Positions 9,610-22,330 of a DNA stretch of 64,000 bases are shown piece by piece. Under the pieces are notes generated by a model, which did not search any database, had not been told where the DNA came from, and saw only the letters and a list, made by a program, of their open reading frames with translations. Source of the DNA: Hippopus hippopus. Its lineage: Eukaryota; Mollusca; Bivalvia; Cardiida; Cardiidae. A program made the translations under genes and the position numbers. Location: NCBI GenBank assembly GCA_946811185.2, contig OX328113.1:1054001-1118000 (forward strand), read 5' to 3'. How positions within the stretch are numbered: the first letter of the stretch is position 1; each line of letters opens with the position of its first letter.

Positions 9610-12355
9610 AAATCTATTCTGTTTTCATCGACCCTGACGTTGACGGCTTTTGAAAACATTGTGGAAAAAGGAGAAACTGCTGACAAGAAAAAAATATGTT
9701 TTACATTTCGAAGTCAAATCAGATTAGTCTCAATTTGAACCCAATTTTAGAAAATTTACAACTTTAATGTCTAAAATTCTGCTACAATGTTTAAGGCAAC
9801 GTAAAATACCACGTAGTTTTTTTTTTCTTTTTCCTTTCACCAAACCAGGTAATCAGATGGTATGGATTTAGAATGAGTCTGGACGTTTCTAGTAGTCTAA
9901 TCTTAATCTACATTCGATGGTCTTTACAAGCTACTAGATCTAGCTGCTTTCTCACAAAGACAATGTTCCACGGTAAGAGAAGAATTTCAATGTATTAATA
10001 ACCATCATCAGTGATAGTAATGAATGATTTTTGCCTAGCAGAGTAAACGAAAAGTGTGGATTTAGGGTCAGTCTGTACGCTATGTGAAGCCTGATCCTAG
10101 TCTATACTATCTGTGTAAGTTGTTTTCAGTTTGGACGAGTCTAATCTCATGTTGTTTTCTATCGAATTAAATCTTTATCAGTCGACCAAATTTTAGACCA
10201 GTCCAAATTCAAAGCATTATCAGACGACAATATGATTGTGGCCTAAATTATGAGATTTGTCCTACAAAGGACTTAAAAAAATCGATGCCAGCATTTTCTG
10301 CGATGTTTTCAAAAGCTGTTTGTCTAGGGGGAAGTTAAGACACATTATTGGTAAATGGTTAAAACAAGCATATAGGACTTTTGCTTATTCGAAAGAGTTT
10401 CTGCTTTCCCACATTACTATCGTCGAAAAAAAGAGATCGACGGTGAGACAGGAATGAATGAATCATGTCGCAATGACTGTCATCAATCCTTGGAAAGAAA
10501 TTTGATAAGCTCGCAATTCGGACCAGTCTACCCTCTAATTAAGCTTTCAGCGCCAAATAAATAAACGCGAAGTCTTTTGACGACCGGAAATACCATCCAA
10601 TGAAACTCGGGTTCTTTTCTCGTGTGCTTGACTAAACAATCGGACAGTATAGATATCAGATCAGACTGCATGTTCTATACAGTCTCTTCTTGATCTGTAT
10701 GTCCACGATATTTCCTGTTTTCACCTATGGCGATAAATCGATAAACCCTTATCCTGCTAAATAACTAAAATGAAATTTTCATTCCGATGGTAAAACCCAA
10801 AATACTGCCATTTCAAAGTTATGATTTTGGGAATAACAGTGTAGATCCCAGATCAGACTGCACGTTCTGCGCAGTCTGATCTTGATCTACATTGTCCGCA
10901 AAAGGTCAGTGAGTCGCGCTTAGCAGCCCAAGGGTTAAGCCGTGTACGTGATCGCCTAAACTGAACGGCACTGTTAAAAAAAAAAAAAACCTTGTAGCAA
11001 GTTTTGCATGAAGATCCCTTTTTCTATTTCTCGTGGATTAATGGTTGGCTTTGCAATGCCTTGCCAAAGGACACTTCCACGTTAACCAAAGTGCCAGCAG
11101 CGGTCAGTTCAGAATTTCTTTTTTTACAAATCCTCACAGTGGTTTGGAATTATACAAAAATTCAGTGATTTGAACCTGATTTGGTTCGTTGTGTGCAACA
11201 TGCTTTACAATATCCATGGACGAGTCTAAAGGTTATATTCAGGAAGAAAAAAAAAAAGTGATACTGTTTTGCGTTTAAATAACGGAACGGTCCATTTGCC
11301 AAATTGGAATTCCGTCTATTTTTAGGTGATTTCTTATGCCGTCATCGTTTTTGTTTTTAATGATCTGATATAATCGATGTGTGATTTTGAGCGCAAGACA
11401 TTCATACCAGCACATTTGCAAACTTTTAGAGCGAAAATCAGCGCTACGACTCTTTAGAACATATATGTACTTAGTTTCACCAGAACTAGGCTAGGGCTCT
11501 GAAGGGTCTTACCCAAGGATACTTTCAAATTTTCCTGAGTATAACAAGTACCAGACAGAGGATTTAAAGTGTTGTCCACGTGACCAGCAACATTGACACC
11601 AAGTCCAATGCTTTAACAAACAAGCTTCGAAAATCTTTTGTTTAAAAAAGAAAATACTGGCGAATACGGATACATGAAACTGATATTTCTGACAAGTCTA
11701 TCTCACAGCAAATGTCCTCATAACGTCAATTTTGGGACTGTAAAAAACGTCGATTGTTTTACATAAAAAATATCTTAGGGACGTACAGGTGTACAGCGAC
11801 AAAATGGGTTAAGAGCAACAGAGAAATTGGGTTTTCATACTGAAAAATGAGACAATCACTTCATGGGCTGTTTTCGGCACAGACGGTATAGAACTTGAAG
11901 TTCGTATGTTTTTGCGCATATGGCGAGGACAATGCCGACACAGTAAATAAGGAGGGCTGTCTGTACATTTTGAGGAAGAATTTCATTCCGATGCCAAAAG
12001 AAAGGTGTATTAACCTTGAAGATATGTGTACTGGTAAACGCATTTGATTTTAACAAGGAGAAGCCACACAACACATGTCCGGAAGCATAACTGAATGACT
12101 TTTCAAAAGCACCCTGGCAAACATCCATTTCTTTCAGGAATGGCTACACACACTGTCCCTCCTGTATTTTTGTTACAAATTGCATCATAAAGGTGTACAG
12201 CCCAATGTTAAAAGATACAAGGGACTTTAAAGCTGCAGTCGATAGAGAAATTTATGAAAATAGCTGGTGGTAGAGCAATGAAACACTCCAACAATAAGCT
12301 CAGAGTAGACTTCATGGTTGTAAAATGGACTTTTCAAATGATATGAAACACCCTG
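9610..12355. other. Repeat-rich intergenic region, no gene seen
   Basis: Contains a half Family A core at about 9640-9680, Family C hairpins near 9882, 10068, 10650 and 10841, poly-A/T tracts, and two fragments around 11040-11110 and 11430-11640 that resemble a second SINE-like family (TGCCAAAGGACACTTCCACG; CACCAGAACTAGGCTAGGGC). No exon with convincing splice sites was recognised. Confidence 0.5.
10837..10938. repeat. Family C MITE with extended end
   Basis: The hairpin CAGATCAGACTGCACGTTC / GCAGTCTGATCTTGATCT is followed by GTCCGCAAAAGGTCAGTGAG, GCGCTTAGCAGCCC and AAGGGTTAAG, indicating that the full element extends to a TTAA-type end (CCCTT...TTAA). Confidence 0.65.
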
Positions 12356-12364
12356 TACCATCTC

Positions 12365-12658
12365 GCCAAGCCCCGGTAGCAAATCCGGTAGTGTACAGGA
12401 TTCAAGAACATTGGGGTCGCTGGTTCGATCCCGGCTCGGCCAATTTCTTTCCGAAGATTGATGATATTCATTCCTCTTTCACCAGTGATCAACGTTCAAA
12501 GGATGGTTATGTGGGAAAACAGCCAGTGGCTTGCAAAGAATATTGTGCGGAGTACTAGTAAAAGAAACTCCAGGAAAGCATAGATAGGTGCACTGGCCGC
12601 CGCGATATAACTGAAATAATGCTGAAAATGGCGTTAAATACCATAAATCAATCAATCA
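12365..12658 (+). mobile_element. tRNA-derived SINE, full length with target-site duplication
   Basis: A 9-bp direct repeat TACCATCTC flanks it (12356-12364 and 12659-12667). The head has an RNA polymerase III box A-like TAGCAAATCCGG and a box B GGTTCGATCC within GGTCGCTGGTTCGATCCCGG. The body contains CCGAAGATTGATGATATTC, GAAAACAGCCAGTGGCTTGC and GCACTGGCCGCCGCGATATA; the tail is an (AATC)n repeat. This is the clearest SINE in the window and serves as reference for the others. Confidence 0.85.
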
Positions 12659-12670
12659 TACCATCTCTTT

Positions 12671-12905
12671 ACCATCTCCGTGATGCATTATACCAAGGAA
12701 GACATCACCTAATTATAGATCCATATAATCAATTTTGTCAAACAACCTACTGAATCACGAGGTAGAATTATCCTTTGAAATGCAGAAAACTTAAAGATAG
12801 CGAAAAGTTTCGGCCCATTTCAGCCTGCGCGGACTGCGCAGGCTGACGTGGGTCGATACTTTTCGCAATTGCATTAAGCACCCTATTCACAGAGCACGAC
12901 TCATA
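12671..12905 (+). mobile_element. Family B MITE, 5'-truncated
   Basis: Starts at CATCTCCGTGATGCATTATA, without the outer left terminus, and includes a near-perfect internal palindrome CAGCCTGCGCGGACTGCGCAGGCTG at about 12822-12846. It ends with GCATTAAGCACCC and CACAGAGCACGACTC. Confidence 0.7.
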
Positions 12906-13599
12906 TAGATCTACTATAGGCTCATACGGCTAATTGTTGTTTTCACGACATAGTAAGCTACTTGACTTTACCACAACACAATTATTTAGCCTCGTCTACT
13001 TACAAAACATTTGCAGACGACAGATGAAGTGTAACCCAAATGTAACATTTCGCCAAAAAGGGTAGCAATCATAGGAAAAGGAGAAAATAATATTTACCAG
13101 CATTGTCTCCTTTTTCACAATGTTTTCTAAATGTTTTAGACTTTTTTTTTTCTAAAATTTTTCTTGTTTGGGGTCGATAAAATGGGAAAAATGTTAATCA
13201 TAAGCCTCTGACAACAAGCCTAGTTGCTTTATTAAAATGTAGATCAAAATCAGAGAGCACAGATGATGTAGTCTGATCTCTTATACTTTGTGAGCTTTTC
13301 TGAATGAAAATCTATTTAATCGTAAATTAAATACGTGAAATAATAATAATAATGATAATAATAATAATACATATAATATCGGTAATAACAGTTGTTGTTG
13401 TCCGATTTCTATTTGCTAAATTAATTATTATGAATTTAAATTATGTTGCAGGCACTCCAAATATTTGCTGATCTATAAAAATTGAAATTTGGGGAAAAAA
13501 TGATAGATCTAGTTTATTTAAAATTTGAAAAATAATAAGTTCAAAATGAACTGTATTTCTTCAATTAACGTACATGAATTCCACGCACAACAGACTTAC
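12906..13599. other. Intergenic with Family A/C remnants and an (AAT)n tract
   Basis: A degenerate Family A core lies at about 13075-13130 (AGGAGAAAATAATATTTACC), a Family C remnant at about 13242-13296, and an (ATA)n run at 13341-13369. No gene seen. Confidence 0.5.
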
Positions 13600-13770
13600 C
13601 CAGAAAATGGCTTCTTTTCGACATTAGCAAAGTAGAGACAATCATCAGGAATACAAGAGATATGAATCTTGTTGCAATGTATAACAGATAACTGTCCCCA
13701 AAGGCGATGTTACTTTTTGACTGGTCGCCTCTGGGTACAGAGACGATCAAGACAAAATCAGTTGAAAGCT
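13600..13770 (-). CDS. Candidate internal exon with a transmembrane segment (low confidence)
   Basis: On the minus strand an open frame ends at a consensus donor GTAAGT (complement of 13594-13599) and could begin after CTGTGCAG (acceptor at about 13771). It encodes a short polar part (VSVPRGDQSKSN) and a hydrophobic helix (FISLVFLMIVSTLLM) followed by basic residues, as in a type I membrane protein. The acceptor lacks a good pyrimidine tract and no neighbouring exon was identified, so it could be chance. Family not recognised. Confidence 0.22.
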
Positions 13771-16617
13771 CTGCACAGATTTTGTGGGCAAGTTTGAACT
13801 CTCATAATTTCGCAAATACAGCAAATCACCGTAGCGTCTTTTTTATTAAGACTAGTTACAATGATTATCGCTATTTTTCGGAAAGAATTTTGATTGCATT
13901 TAGTAATCGGATAATGTAATGAAATACTGATTAAACAATAGGTAATTACTGAAATGAATAGATTATTTGACCAGTCTGATCAACGTCAACACAGTTCATT
14001 CAAATATCGAAAGACATGTATACACAGCATTTACACACTTAACCGTTTACCACATAAACAAGGGTATTAATGACCTTGGGGAATATTTGAACCAACATTC
14101 TCACGTTTTCCAAGAGTTTGTACCTTTTTAAAGTCTAATCAAATAATTTCAGCCACAGTTGTTTTGTCATTTGCAAATCTTCCCATTTGACAGGTTTGAC
14201 ATTTGAGCACTGTCTGTGACGGAGTAAACACACTGTTTAAACTATCGATTTTGAACCCCCCCCCCCAAAAAAAAAATTAATACATGTACATACATACTTA
14301 AAGCAATATAATAGATCTACAACTGAGACTCGATTGTGGGAAGTCTGATCTATACCTACACCTTTCAGCATTGTTGGTCTGACGTACATTGAAATATGGA
14401 TTATACAAATACGTAACTATTACATACTAATACTTGGGTGTCTTTGTTCTGAGCAATCTGATACATTGTTCACTTTCAAACATATTGGCGAGTTTCAACT
14501 GTTTGTTGGAATAGAAATGCTTTTGAAAACGGTAAAACAGCAGTTCTGAATGTTCATTATGACAAGCAATCAGAGCTGCTGCTATATTTCTTTATACACA
14601 AGAACATGTCAGACATTAGTATGAAGATTTACAGGCCAGATAAACACAAGAACTTGTCCTTTAAACAAACAAACAAAAAATAGTGACCTTGATACTCTGT
14701 AATTCGAATTCAAAAATAACTCGAAATGTGAGGTACATAACGATAAGATAAACATTCAAAATTATTGAATGTGAATCAAAGAAAATAAGAAAATCCTACC
14801 TTTTGGATGCGACTGCGGTCTCTAACTATGAATATTGTGCAGAAGTTGTTCTTGAATTTTTTTGAGGCAGCGGTAGATATTGCAGTAGAGGAACGAGAAA
14901 ACGTTATAATAAATTTAGCAAGTAATTCTGTGGGCCCAGTGCGAAGACGGAGAATATATAGTCACCGAATTGCGCGAGTGTAAGTAACCAATCGTATTTG
15001 AGTAAACAGGTGGCGTGCAAGTGTATGGGGCGTGTTAAACCTTTATCTTGAAAGTAGCTGATGCAGAATCTAGTAGATCTATACACAGAAACATTGAAAC
15101 CAATGGAGAATTTGTTATCTGAGATTCTTCATGTCCATCGCATTCCTCTTTAAGCAAGATACTTTATATAAGTTATGTACTTTGATATTCTTACAAGAAC
15201 TTGTAGTTAGACAATATCTATATGGTTTCTGCATCAGAAAAATGAAGGGCACAGCCTTGACCTTCGAAGAATCGCAATTTACGGAAAATTTTGCACATGT
15301 GCTAATCTTTGCATCATACGATCATGTTTCAACGACCTTGCAGAAGACGGGCTTTGAATATATGGTGGAGCAAGGAAAAAATTATGATAACCACCACTTT
15401 CTCCAATTTCCACATCGTTTTATTTCCTTTCAAAGACAAACCACTATCCTTTTACATAGTTTTTACTGTTTCGCTTTGACTTTGGAGAATTCTAGACCGT
15501 TGTCTGCGCATGTCATATTCTTCGAAGATTCGACCTGTCTTATATGACGCATCACTCTCCCCAAAATTGGGAGGGGGGGATTGTAGTAATACGCGGTATA
15601 AAGTAGTAATGGAGAAAACGGCTTTTATCAATACGTTTAAGGAGAAATCAGGCCTGTTTTAGCTTCATATTTCTCTAAACTGCTGATCATAGCTGAACAA
15701 ATCGCACCAGGTAGCATTTTATTGACTAAACGTTCATTTTAGTTTGAAATTCAAAGTAACGGTTGTCGCGTAGAAAAGTAGTCCGGTTCTGTACCAGGAT
15801 GCCCAAATTAGATAGATGTGTATTTGTAGAATGCCATCTATCGGGAGATAATGAATTCTAGACTTTTGTCGTCTGCTTAAACCTCAAACTAAGTGTTATT
15901 AATTCGATTAAGGACAAATAAGTTGTGACCACCATCTTTCCTGCATTATTATTTTATTGTTTATCCGCCATATTAGCGAGCATTATAACAACAATGGAAA
16001 TACAAACAAAATATTAAAGAAAAAAGAAGAAAAGAAAGAATAAGACTCATACAACCAAAATGATTAGAAAAAGAGCCAATGTACAACCAAATTCTAACAC
16101 AAAAGAGGCCTTTGTAACAAAAACACGAAAATGCAAAAGCCCCTTCCTTGGTCCAAACACGGGTGTACATTGTGTAAACAAAACATCATGAAAATACATA
16201 CATGTATAAACAAAAACAAAAAAAAAGGGAGAAAAAAATTTGATGGAATTTAACAAATGAGAGAAGGAAGACTCAGCAAATAAATTACATAATCCTTGCA
16301 CGAAAACGAAAAAGAACGAAATTTTGACAAATGAAGAAACAATGACCATGAATGAATGAAGAAATAAATAAGTGAGTGAGTGAGTGAGTGAGTGAGCCCA
16401 TAGCCCATGATAGGACAAAAGTTAACAATAGGACAGCACGCGATAGTTTGACAAATCATAGTACTTATTGTTAGGATTGTAGATTTACAGAACTGTTTCA
16501 GAAATAACTTAAATGCTAATGCTAAAATGCAAAATGCTAATTTTGCTTAAAACATGCCCTGCGCTCATGGCAAAACCCCAAAAATGACGATAACTTACAG
16601 AACTATAACTAACTGTA
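13771..16617. other. Intergenic, mostly unassigned
   Basis: Contains a degenerate Family A copy at about 14040-14200 (half) and another at about 15330-15420, a C-run/A-run junction near 14260, and a (GAGT)n run at about 16372-16396. A 138-codon frame at 15131-15547 overlaps the degenerate Family A copy and shows no domain. No gene supported. Confidence 0.45.
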
Positions 16618-16720
16618 GCAATGTTTCGACGATGGTAAAGTGGGAAAGCACCCGGCAAAGTACTGGTAAAAGAAACTCCAGGAAAGCATGGATAGGTGCA
16701 CTGGCCGCTACGATATTGTG
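16618..16720 (+). mobile_element. SINE body fragment fused to a LINE
   Basis: Matches the central and 3' body of the SINE at 12365: GTTTCGACGATGG, AAAGTACTGGTAAAAGAAAC, TCCAGGAAAGCATGGATAGG, CACTGGCCGCTACGATA. It switches abruptly into LINE coding sequence near 16715-16725 instead of continuing to the SINE tail. Confidence 0.75.
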
Positions 16721-16721
16721 T

Positions 16722-17495
16722 GAATGGTTAATAAGTAACAAACTCTCTTTGCATTTGGGCAAAACTGAATCTATACTATTTGGTTCCAAACACAAACTCA
16801 AAACCCAATCTAAGCTTAATGTCTCATGGAAAGGTCAATCAAGTGAAGCTAGAGAATCGGTTAAGTACCTGGGAGCAACCATAGATCAGAACCTCTCTTT
16901 TAAATCCATGGCCAGATCTGTTCTGTATAAAGCAAACGGGCGTCTCAAATTTTTATACAGAAAAGCAAAGTTCTTGTCTTATCATACGAAGAAGTTACTG
17001 GTTATGTCTATTATTCAGTGTCACTTAGACTATGCTTCAACAATTTGGTTTTACTCAGTTACACAGGCATTAAGAAATAAACTGCAGACCACACAAAACA
17101 AACTAATCAGATTTGTGCTTAATCTTGATTTCAGAACTCGCATTGAAAATGAACATTTCTCAAAATTAGGCTGGTTATCTGTTTCTAAAAGGGTTGACTT
17201 TACAACCCTGTGCCATGTTTTTAAAGGTGGCCCTTCAGATTTTGGGACGAAAATTTTACAAATATACAAAAAAAAATCACCCTTATACTACCAAAGCCTT
17301 TTAAATTTCATTCATAAAACCCCAGTAGTCGAAAACCATCCGACAACAAGAGAAATTAGAGATTTACTATGGCCCAGGTCGACACCGACGGGAAACACGG
17401 TCTATTTTTACATGAGCAACTCGCTCATTTACATACCGGAAATACACAGACGAAGCTTTAAACATAGCGTCCGAAAAAGACATTACGGAAAATAA
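16722..17495 (+). pseudogene. 5'-truncated non-LTR retrotransposon (LINE), reverse transcriptase C-terminal part
   Basis: The frame reads from WLISNKLSLHLGKTESILFG, a typical post-catalytic RT segment of CR1/L2/jockey-type elements, through VKYLGATIDQNLSF, a helical thumb region (HTKKLLVMSIIQCHLDYAST) and the RIENEHFSKLGWLSVSKR segment, to TAA at 17493-17495. The catalytic RT motifs and any endonuclease are missing, as expected for 5' truncation during target-primed reverse transcription. The C-terminal 60 residues look altered relative to the usual ending of this family. The apparent upstream part of the same frame (16554-16721) is SINE sequence, so the ATG there is not a genuine start. Confidence 0.75.
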
Positions 17496-17710
17496 TTACA
17501 TGTTTGTTATGTTATGGAATTTAAGCGTCATTAGTCACGTGCCAGTCACTTGACATTCCCACAACGCTTTTTTGATTTTTGGCGGGAAATCTAAAAGTAC
17601 CTTAAGAGGCTACGTAGCCAGTTAAGGGAACACCACAAAAATTTTTTTTTTTTTTGTAATTTTGTGACTCTTAATTATTGACGATTTGTATTGTTTTTTA
17701 ATATAAATTT

Positions 17711-17712
<2 letters not shown>

Positions 17713-17750
<38 letters not shown>
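17713..17750. repeat. (GT)n microsatellite
   Basis: Nineteen uninterrupted GT dinucleotides, immediately before a hairpin. Confidence 0.95.
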
Positions 17751-17753
<3 letters not shown>

Positions 17754-17829
17754 AATTTGGTGAGATGTGAAAAATCTTAATACCTACCTTTAAAGGTGGG
17801 TATTTAGATTTTTCACATCTCACCAAATT
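17754..17829. repeat. 76-bp palindrome
   Basis: AATTTGGTGAGATGTGAAAA on the left pairs with its complement at the right end; the centre is CCTTTAAAGG. Only two mismatches were seen between the arms. Confidence 0.85.
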
Positions 17830-17987
17830 TAAAAATATATATATCAATCATATCTGGAGACTGAATTTTTAACCAGACTGTCTGCATTTTACCAGTAAAT
17901 GGTTATATTTTCTTTTAAAGCGTCTTATTACGATCGATGCTTTTGGTTGACACATTTACACATGATTTCGGTTTGTGTAATAGAACT

Positions 17988-18200
17988 GAGCTATACTCTG
18001 GCAAAAGGAGGCTACATGCACTTCCGTGATGAATTATAGCATGCAAGTCATAACATAATTTTGGATCAATTATATCCATTTCCTCGGACAATTGACTGAT
18101 TCCTGCGGTAGAATGGTGCTTGTACATGCAGAAGAAAAAGAAAAAAGTTTCGACCCATATCAGCCATGAAAATGCCTATCCTTAAAACACGAAAACTTTT
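17988..18200 (+). mobile_element. Family B MITE, 3'-truncated
   Basis: Begins GAGCTATACTCTGGCAAAAG and keeps the CCGTGATGAATTATAGCATG segment and AAAGTTTCGACCCATATCAGC, but the second palindrome arm and right terminus are missing. Confidence 0.6.
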
Positions 18201-19129
18201 GCTCAAGCTAGATCTATATAGATCTACTCTGTTTTCATGTTTTAAACGTTCATTTTTTTTTTACCTTGTTATTCTCTGCGACCTGTATTAAGCATAGCAA
18301 AATATATCAAGCAGTATTTCACAAATTTTTACACATGTAGATCTAATCATTTCTAAATACTCTCTCTTTGCTGAACATTGTCTCGGATTTGGTTTTTGTG
18401 GAAAAGAAAGAATTCTAAAGCTTTGAAAGAGAGTTTCCCGCTGTGCAGGACAATGAAAACTATTCCGTTTAGAAGAAAATAGACTTGGATCAGTCTGCGC
18501 GGACATTCAGACTAATCTACATTTTTTCTCTTCACAAAGATCACAGGAGATCATGATATGCAAGATATGATTTAAGATCAGACTACATTTCCGAAGTCGA
18601 TCTTAAATACTGAAACCCACTGATAGGTGGAATAAAAAAAAAAAGACATTTTCATAACAGAGCAGAATGAGGGCAATTTAAGGAGTGTTCTCTTCCATAA
18701 CGGCCAAGCAAAATGGACAGCGAAGCTCAAAGATTCATGGGAATTAAAGTTTTGAAAGGTGATTTAAAGGGGGCTAATTAGTTTTTATGCCATACATCAA
18801 AATTTCATTTTAATTATCAATAAATAGAACAATACAAGATATAGTTTTTCTTACAATCGTAACTTGACGAGTATATATTCTATAAAAAGGCGCCATTTCG
18901 GGCGTCAAACAAGCGACATGGTCATTTTTCAAACGAAAACTTCATATATGACGTCATCATACTGATTTTAAAATCCTAGTAATCGACGCGTCTGATTAAG
19001 TATAGGACATTCCCACAAGTCTTCGTGAAACTGTGGCACAAAATCTAAAAATACCTAAAGAGGCTACGTACCCTGTTACGGATACTGTATACCATTATTG
19101 TTTTCTTACTTTGTCTTTCTTTGCTGATC
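18201..19129. other. Intergenic with Family C remnants and one dispersed repeat
   Basis: Family C remnants lie at about 18487-18525 and 18566-18610. At 19005-19075 is a segment (CATTCCCACAAGTC, AGAGGCTACGTACCCTGTTA) related to one at about 17550-17640. No gene seen. Confidence 0.5.
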
Positions 19130-19300
19130 TAGTTTGTCTAACAACCGGGTGAAAAATGAGGTATACTGGTCCTTTGACATGCAGAAAATGGACCAATAGC
19201 ATAAAGGTTCGGCCCAGGTTAGCCTGCAGACAGTACAATCTGACCTGGGTCGATACTTTTTGCAGATGCCTTAATCCCCCTTTTCACAGAGGTTGGCTCA
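19130..19300 (+). mobile_element. Family B MITE, 5'-truncated
   Basis: Contains GGTCCTTTGACATGCAGAAA, GGTTCGGCCCAGGTTAGCC, and ends TGCCTTAATCCCCC with CACAGAGGTTGGCTC. Confidence 0.65.
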
Positions 19301-20164
19301 TTTGTTTTTAACATTTTAGAGCCAAACATTTGACTCAGATAACATCTATTCAACAGACATCAGACGATAAAGGAGTGTACACTTAATTTTTATCTGCAGT
19401 ATGACAAACATGAAGACAACGTCACAAGTGGATAGATAGATTTGTGCCAAAAACGTTCCACCAAACTGTGCTGTCGTAATTCGCGATAGATGAATGACCA
19501 TTTGGATTTTTCAAAGCAATAATTTGTGAATCTGAGCTATTGTATATGGTAAGAAGCTCAAGCAAAATTAAGATTGATAAAAAACTAGCTTTACCAAATA
19601 TTCTCAAAATTATCTTCGTTGTTTCAAAAGCTCACAGTGTTATGCATTGTGCAGAAATAAATCAGAGTCTCAAATGTGCAATATAATCTCACACTGTACA
19701 CCTGACACATTGTCATGACACGAATTTTGCATTGTACCTTGACCATCACAGCTATGACATTTGTCATTCTTGTGAAACAAATATCCAGTCATGATTAGTT
19801 TTACCACACCTAAAACACCGTGGACACTTTATGGGCCTTTATCTCCGTTTAGGCAGAGCCTGTAAACTTTGATGCTTCACTGTCCGCCCGTTCTACACTT
19901 ACAGCCACAGCATATATCTTTTTCATAGTTAAGTCTGCGTCTGACGATAACGTTCTCTAAATGACACTGTTCCGTAACCCACAGACAAAAAAGATCTCTC
20001 AGCGCCTCTTCCAAAAAAGCTCAAACCCCACAGGAGTCGCTTAGCCGCCACAATTTTGTCAAAAAGAGAGTTACAGTATCATTTTTACTTTGTGTCTTAG
20101 TTTAAACATATTTATTTTACATCGATTGAAAAACAAGTTCTTACAACTTATACTAATCTCTCTC
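19301..20164. other. Intergenic, no gene supported
   Basis: A minus-strand hydrophobic frame at 19422-19607 was considered but has no ATG and no good splice sites. Otherwise unassigned sequence. Confidence 0.4.
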
Positions 20165-20312
20165 GATTCTGCTTCCCGGGAACTACACCAGTACTCGCGC
20201 CGAATGTGTGGGCCAACGAACAATCCCAAAGTTGACACCCGCTCCCGGGTATCGAACTCGGGACTTTATGGTTACGAGGCCGACGCTTTACCGCACAACC
20301 ACGGACATCACA
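20165..20312 (-). mobile_element. Second tRNA-related SINE head
   Basis: The minus strand reads CCGTGGTTGTGCGGTAAAGC (box A-like) then GCCTCGTAACC and TCCCGAGTTCGATACCCGGG (box B GTTCGATACC), the spacing of a tRNA. The head sequence differs from the main SINE family. It could be a tRNA pseudogene, since no body was defined. Confidence 0.45.
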
Positions 20313-22149
20313 AATCTGCATCTTACAATGAAACTTAAATCGTTCTGCACGATGTGGGGTTTGGGTTGCAAGTGATTTAATATCAATAATTTTCAACTAG
20401 GTCTTACCACCAGGCTTTTAAGGTGCAATTTAATTACAGAGTAGGCTTTAGGTGTTAGATCCACAAGGAGACAAGGAAATAACTCGTTTCTGATCATTAT
20501 CATCGACATTATTTGCTCTGAAGAACTGCTTTAACTGGTACTTGACTTACAGTCGAAACTGTCCTATTTTTCCGAACGTTGCCATATTTCATGTTATATT
20601 TACTTTATACGGAGAGTGTGAAACAACCTCGTTACCGTTGTAGTACTTTAGATTCCGGGCACCAGCACTAATCAGCATAAATTTCGATTTTCAGTTTTTC
20701 TGACGGACCTTTCACATTCATTCAGTTTCCATCTCAGGATGCATGTGCAATTACAAAGTACAGTAAATGATACTCAAAATACTACAATACGACGCTACCG
20801 AAACATTTCAATTCACTTTTTCGTCCGATCAGTCTTTCGCCCCGCAGATCAGTCTTTTCCTGTCATTCCCGCTAACCTTAGTTGAGGTTGCTCCAAAATA
20901 TGTTTGTCCTCAAAAATCTAGAATGGATATTCTCTTTGTTTGCATCGAAAGCACGATGGCGATCCTGGACATATAACAAGCGGCGGTGGACATGACACAA
21001 GAATACAAGCTTATTGACTTTACCAAGGGTACAGTTACGCTGATATCTACGGAAAATGTAGGGAAACATGTTTCAGACTAGATGCTTGCGTACTAAAAAT
21101 ACTATTGCAAAATGTGTGCGTTTGTTCTTCAGTGACCATAGTATCTTCATGGCATTTATTGACGCTCTTTGTCGTTTAATAGTGGGACCGAAACATAAAC
21201 GCGCATTCCCACGCTTGCTTCTATTCTCTTATTGTTTAGTTCGTTCTTACTCCTAGATTAATTCTTTTAGGGTAAAATTGTATTTGTTTATGTACAGATC
21301 GTCAATTCATTTAAGTTTCTCTCTTGTCAACGTTTTTCAATTGCCGCCCAACTGAATGTAGCGTTTTTAATGTTACTATTTGCTAGTCATTGATTTTTCC
21401 ATGTTAGGTACCTCAGAATCAGTTTCAAAATCCAATCTGGAGTCTGGATTCTTCGTTAGGTTTCGCACACCATCTCAACAAGCGAAGAACATTTAAAATA
21501 AGTTGGGTTTCATCTTTACTATATTCCTGAATACGTTCTCAGTGCAATGTTTCACATACTGCACAGTTGAGTATTTCAAACGACCTAAAAATGTCAATTG
21601 AGCGAATGGAAATTTACCATAACGTTATCAACAACTAAAGGTTGTTTCGGTTTCGACAAACGCTTACACCAAATGTATATAATAAACTCCAATAGTTTTC
21701 AACCAGCAAGAAATGGAGACATGTATACAATGTAATAAAAGTCAACATCTTTATGTATTGTACACTGCAGAATTTATACCATACTGTACGTCCGTTGCAC
21801 GTTACACATTCTGCTATCTGATCTTGATCTATGAATGCTATATTGCATATAGGTTGTGTTGACGAAAGAATTTAAGTCGAATACTTGCATTATTTCATCA
21901 GCAATTTAGTCAACCGATACAGGATGTGGGCGAGACGAAACCTCATCATTAACCCATTACTTGACTTGAATTTTAAATCGACACAAAGCTTATTTAAAAA
22001 TGCGAATGAAAACATTGTGAAAAAAGAAGAATATTCGGTCACCAGCATTTCCACGTTTCCAGCAGTGTTTTCTACTCCTTCAAAGACAAACAACATTAAT
22101 CGATTCACAAAATAAAATGTTATCGTTAAAAAGGGAGTATTCAGGTTAA
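20313..22149. other. Intergenic, few recognisable elements
   Basis: A Family C remnant lies near 21788-21830 and a degenerate Family A copy at about 21950-22120 (AAAACATTGTGAAAAAAGAAG, TTTCCACGTTTCCAGCAGTG). No exon was recognised. Confidence 0.45.
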
Positions 22150-22330
22150 TTGATTGAATGGTGTTTTACACCCCTTCCAACATTATTTCAGTCATATCAC
22201 GGTGACATTTCCCATATTTATGTATGTTCCGGGTTTCACCAGTATAGGGCTAGAGCTCTAAAGTGTCTTGCCGAAGTACACTCCCACGAAAAACCCAGCG
22301 CATTCAGTAACATTCCCACCCGGGGCTATT
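22150..22330 (-). mobile_element. SINE-like fragment
   Basis: TTGATTGAATGGTGTTTTAC and CAACATTATTTCAGTCATAT match the reverse of the SINE tail. The remainder (CACCAGTATAGGGCTAGAGC, TTGCCGAAGTACACTCCCAC) matches the second SINE-like fragment near 11460 instead. Confidence 0.45.

Noticed and set aside
15131..15547. 138-codon plus-strand frame
   Set aside because: Overlaps a degenerate Family A core; no domain, no splice or promoter support.
19422..19607. Minus-strand hydrophobic frame resembling a signal peptide exon
   Set aside because: No ATG (first codon is TTG) and no convincing splice sites; composition alone is not enough.
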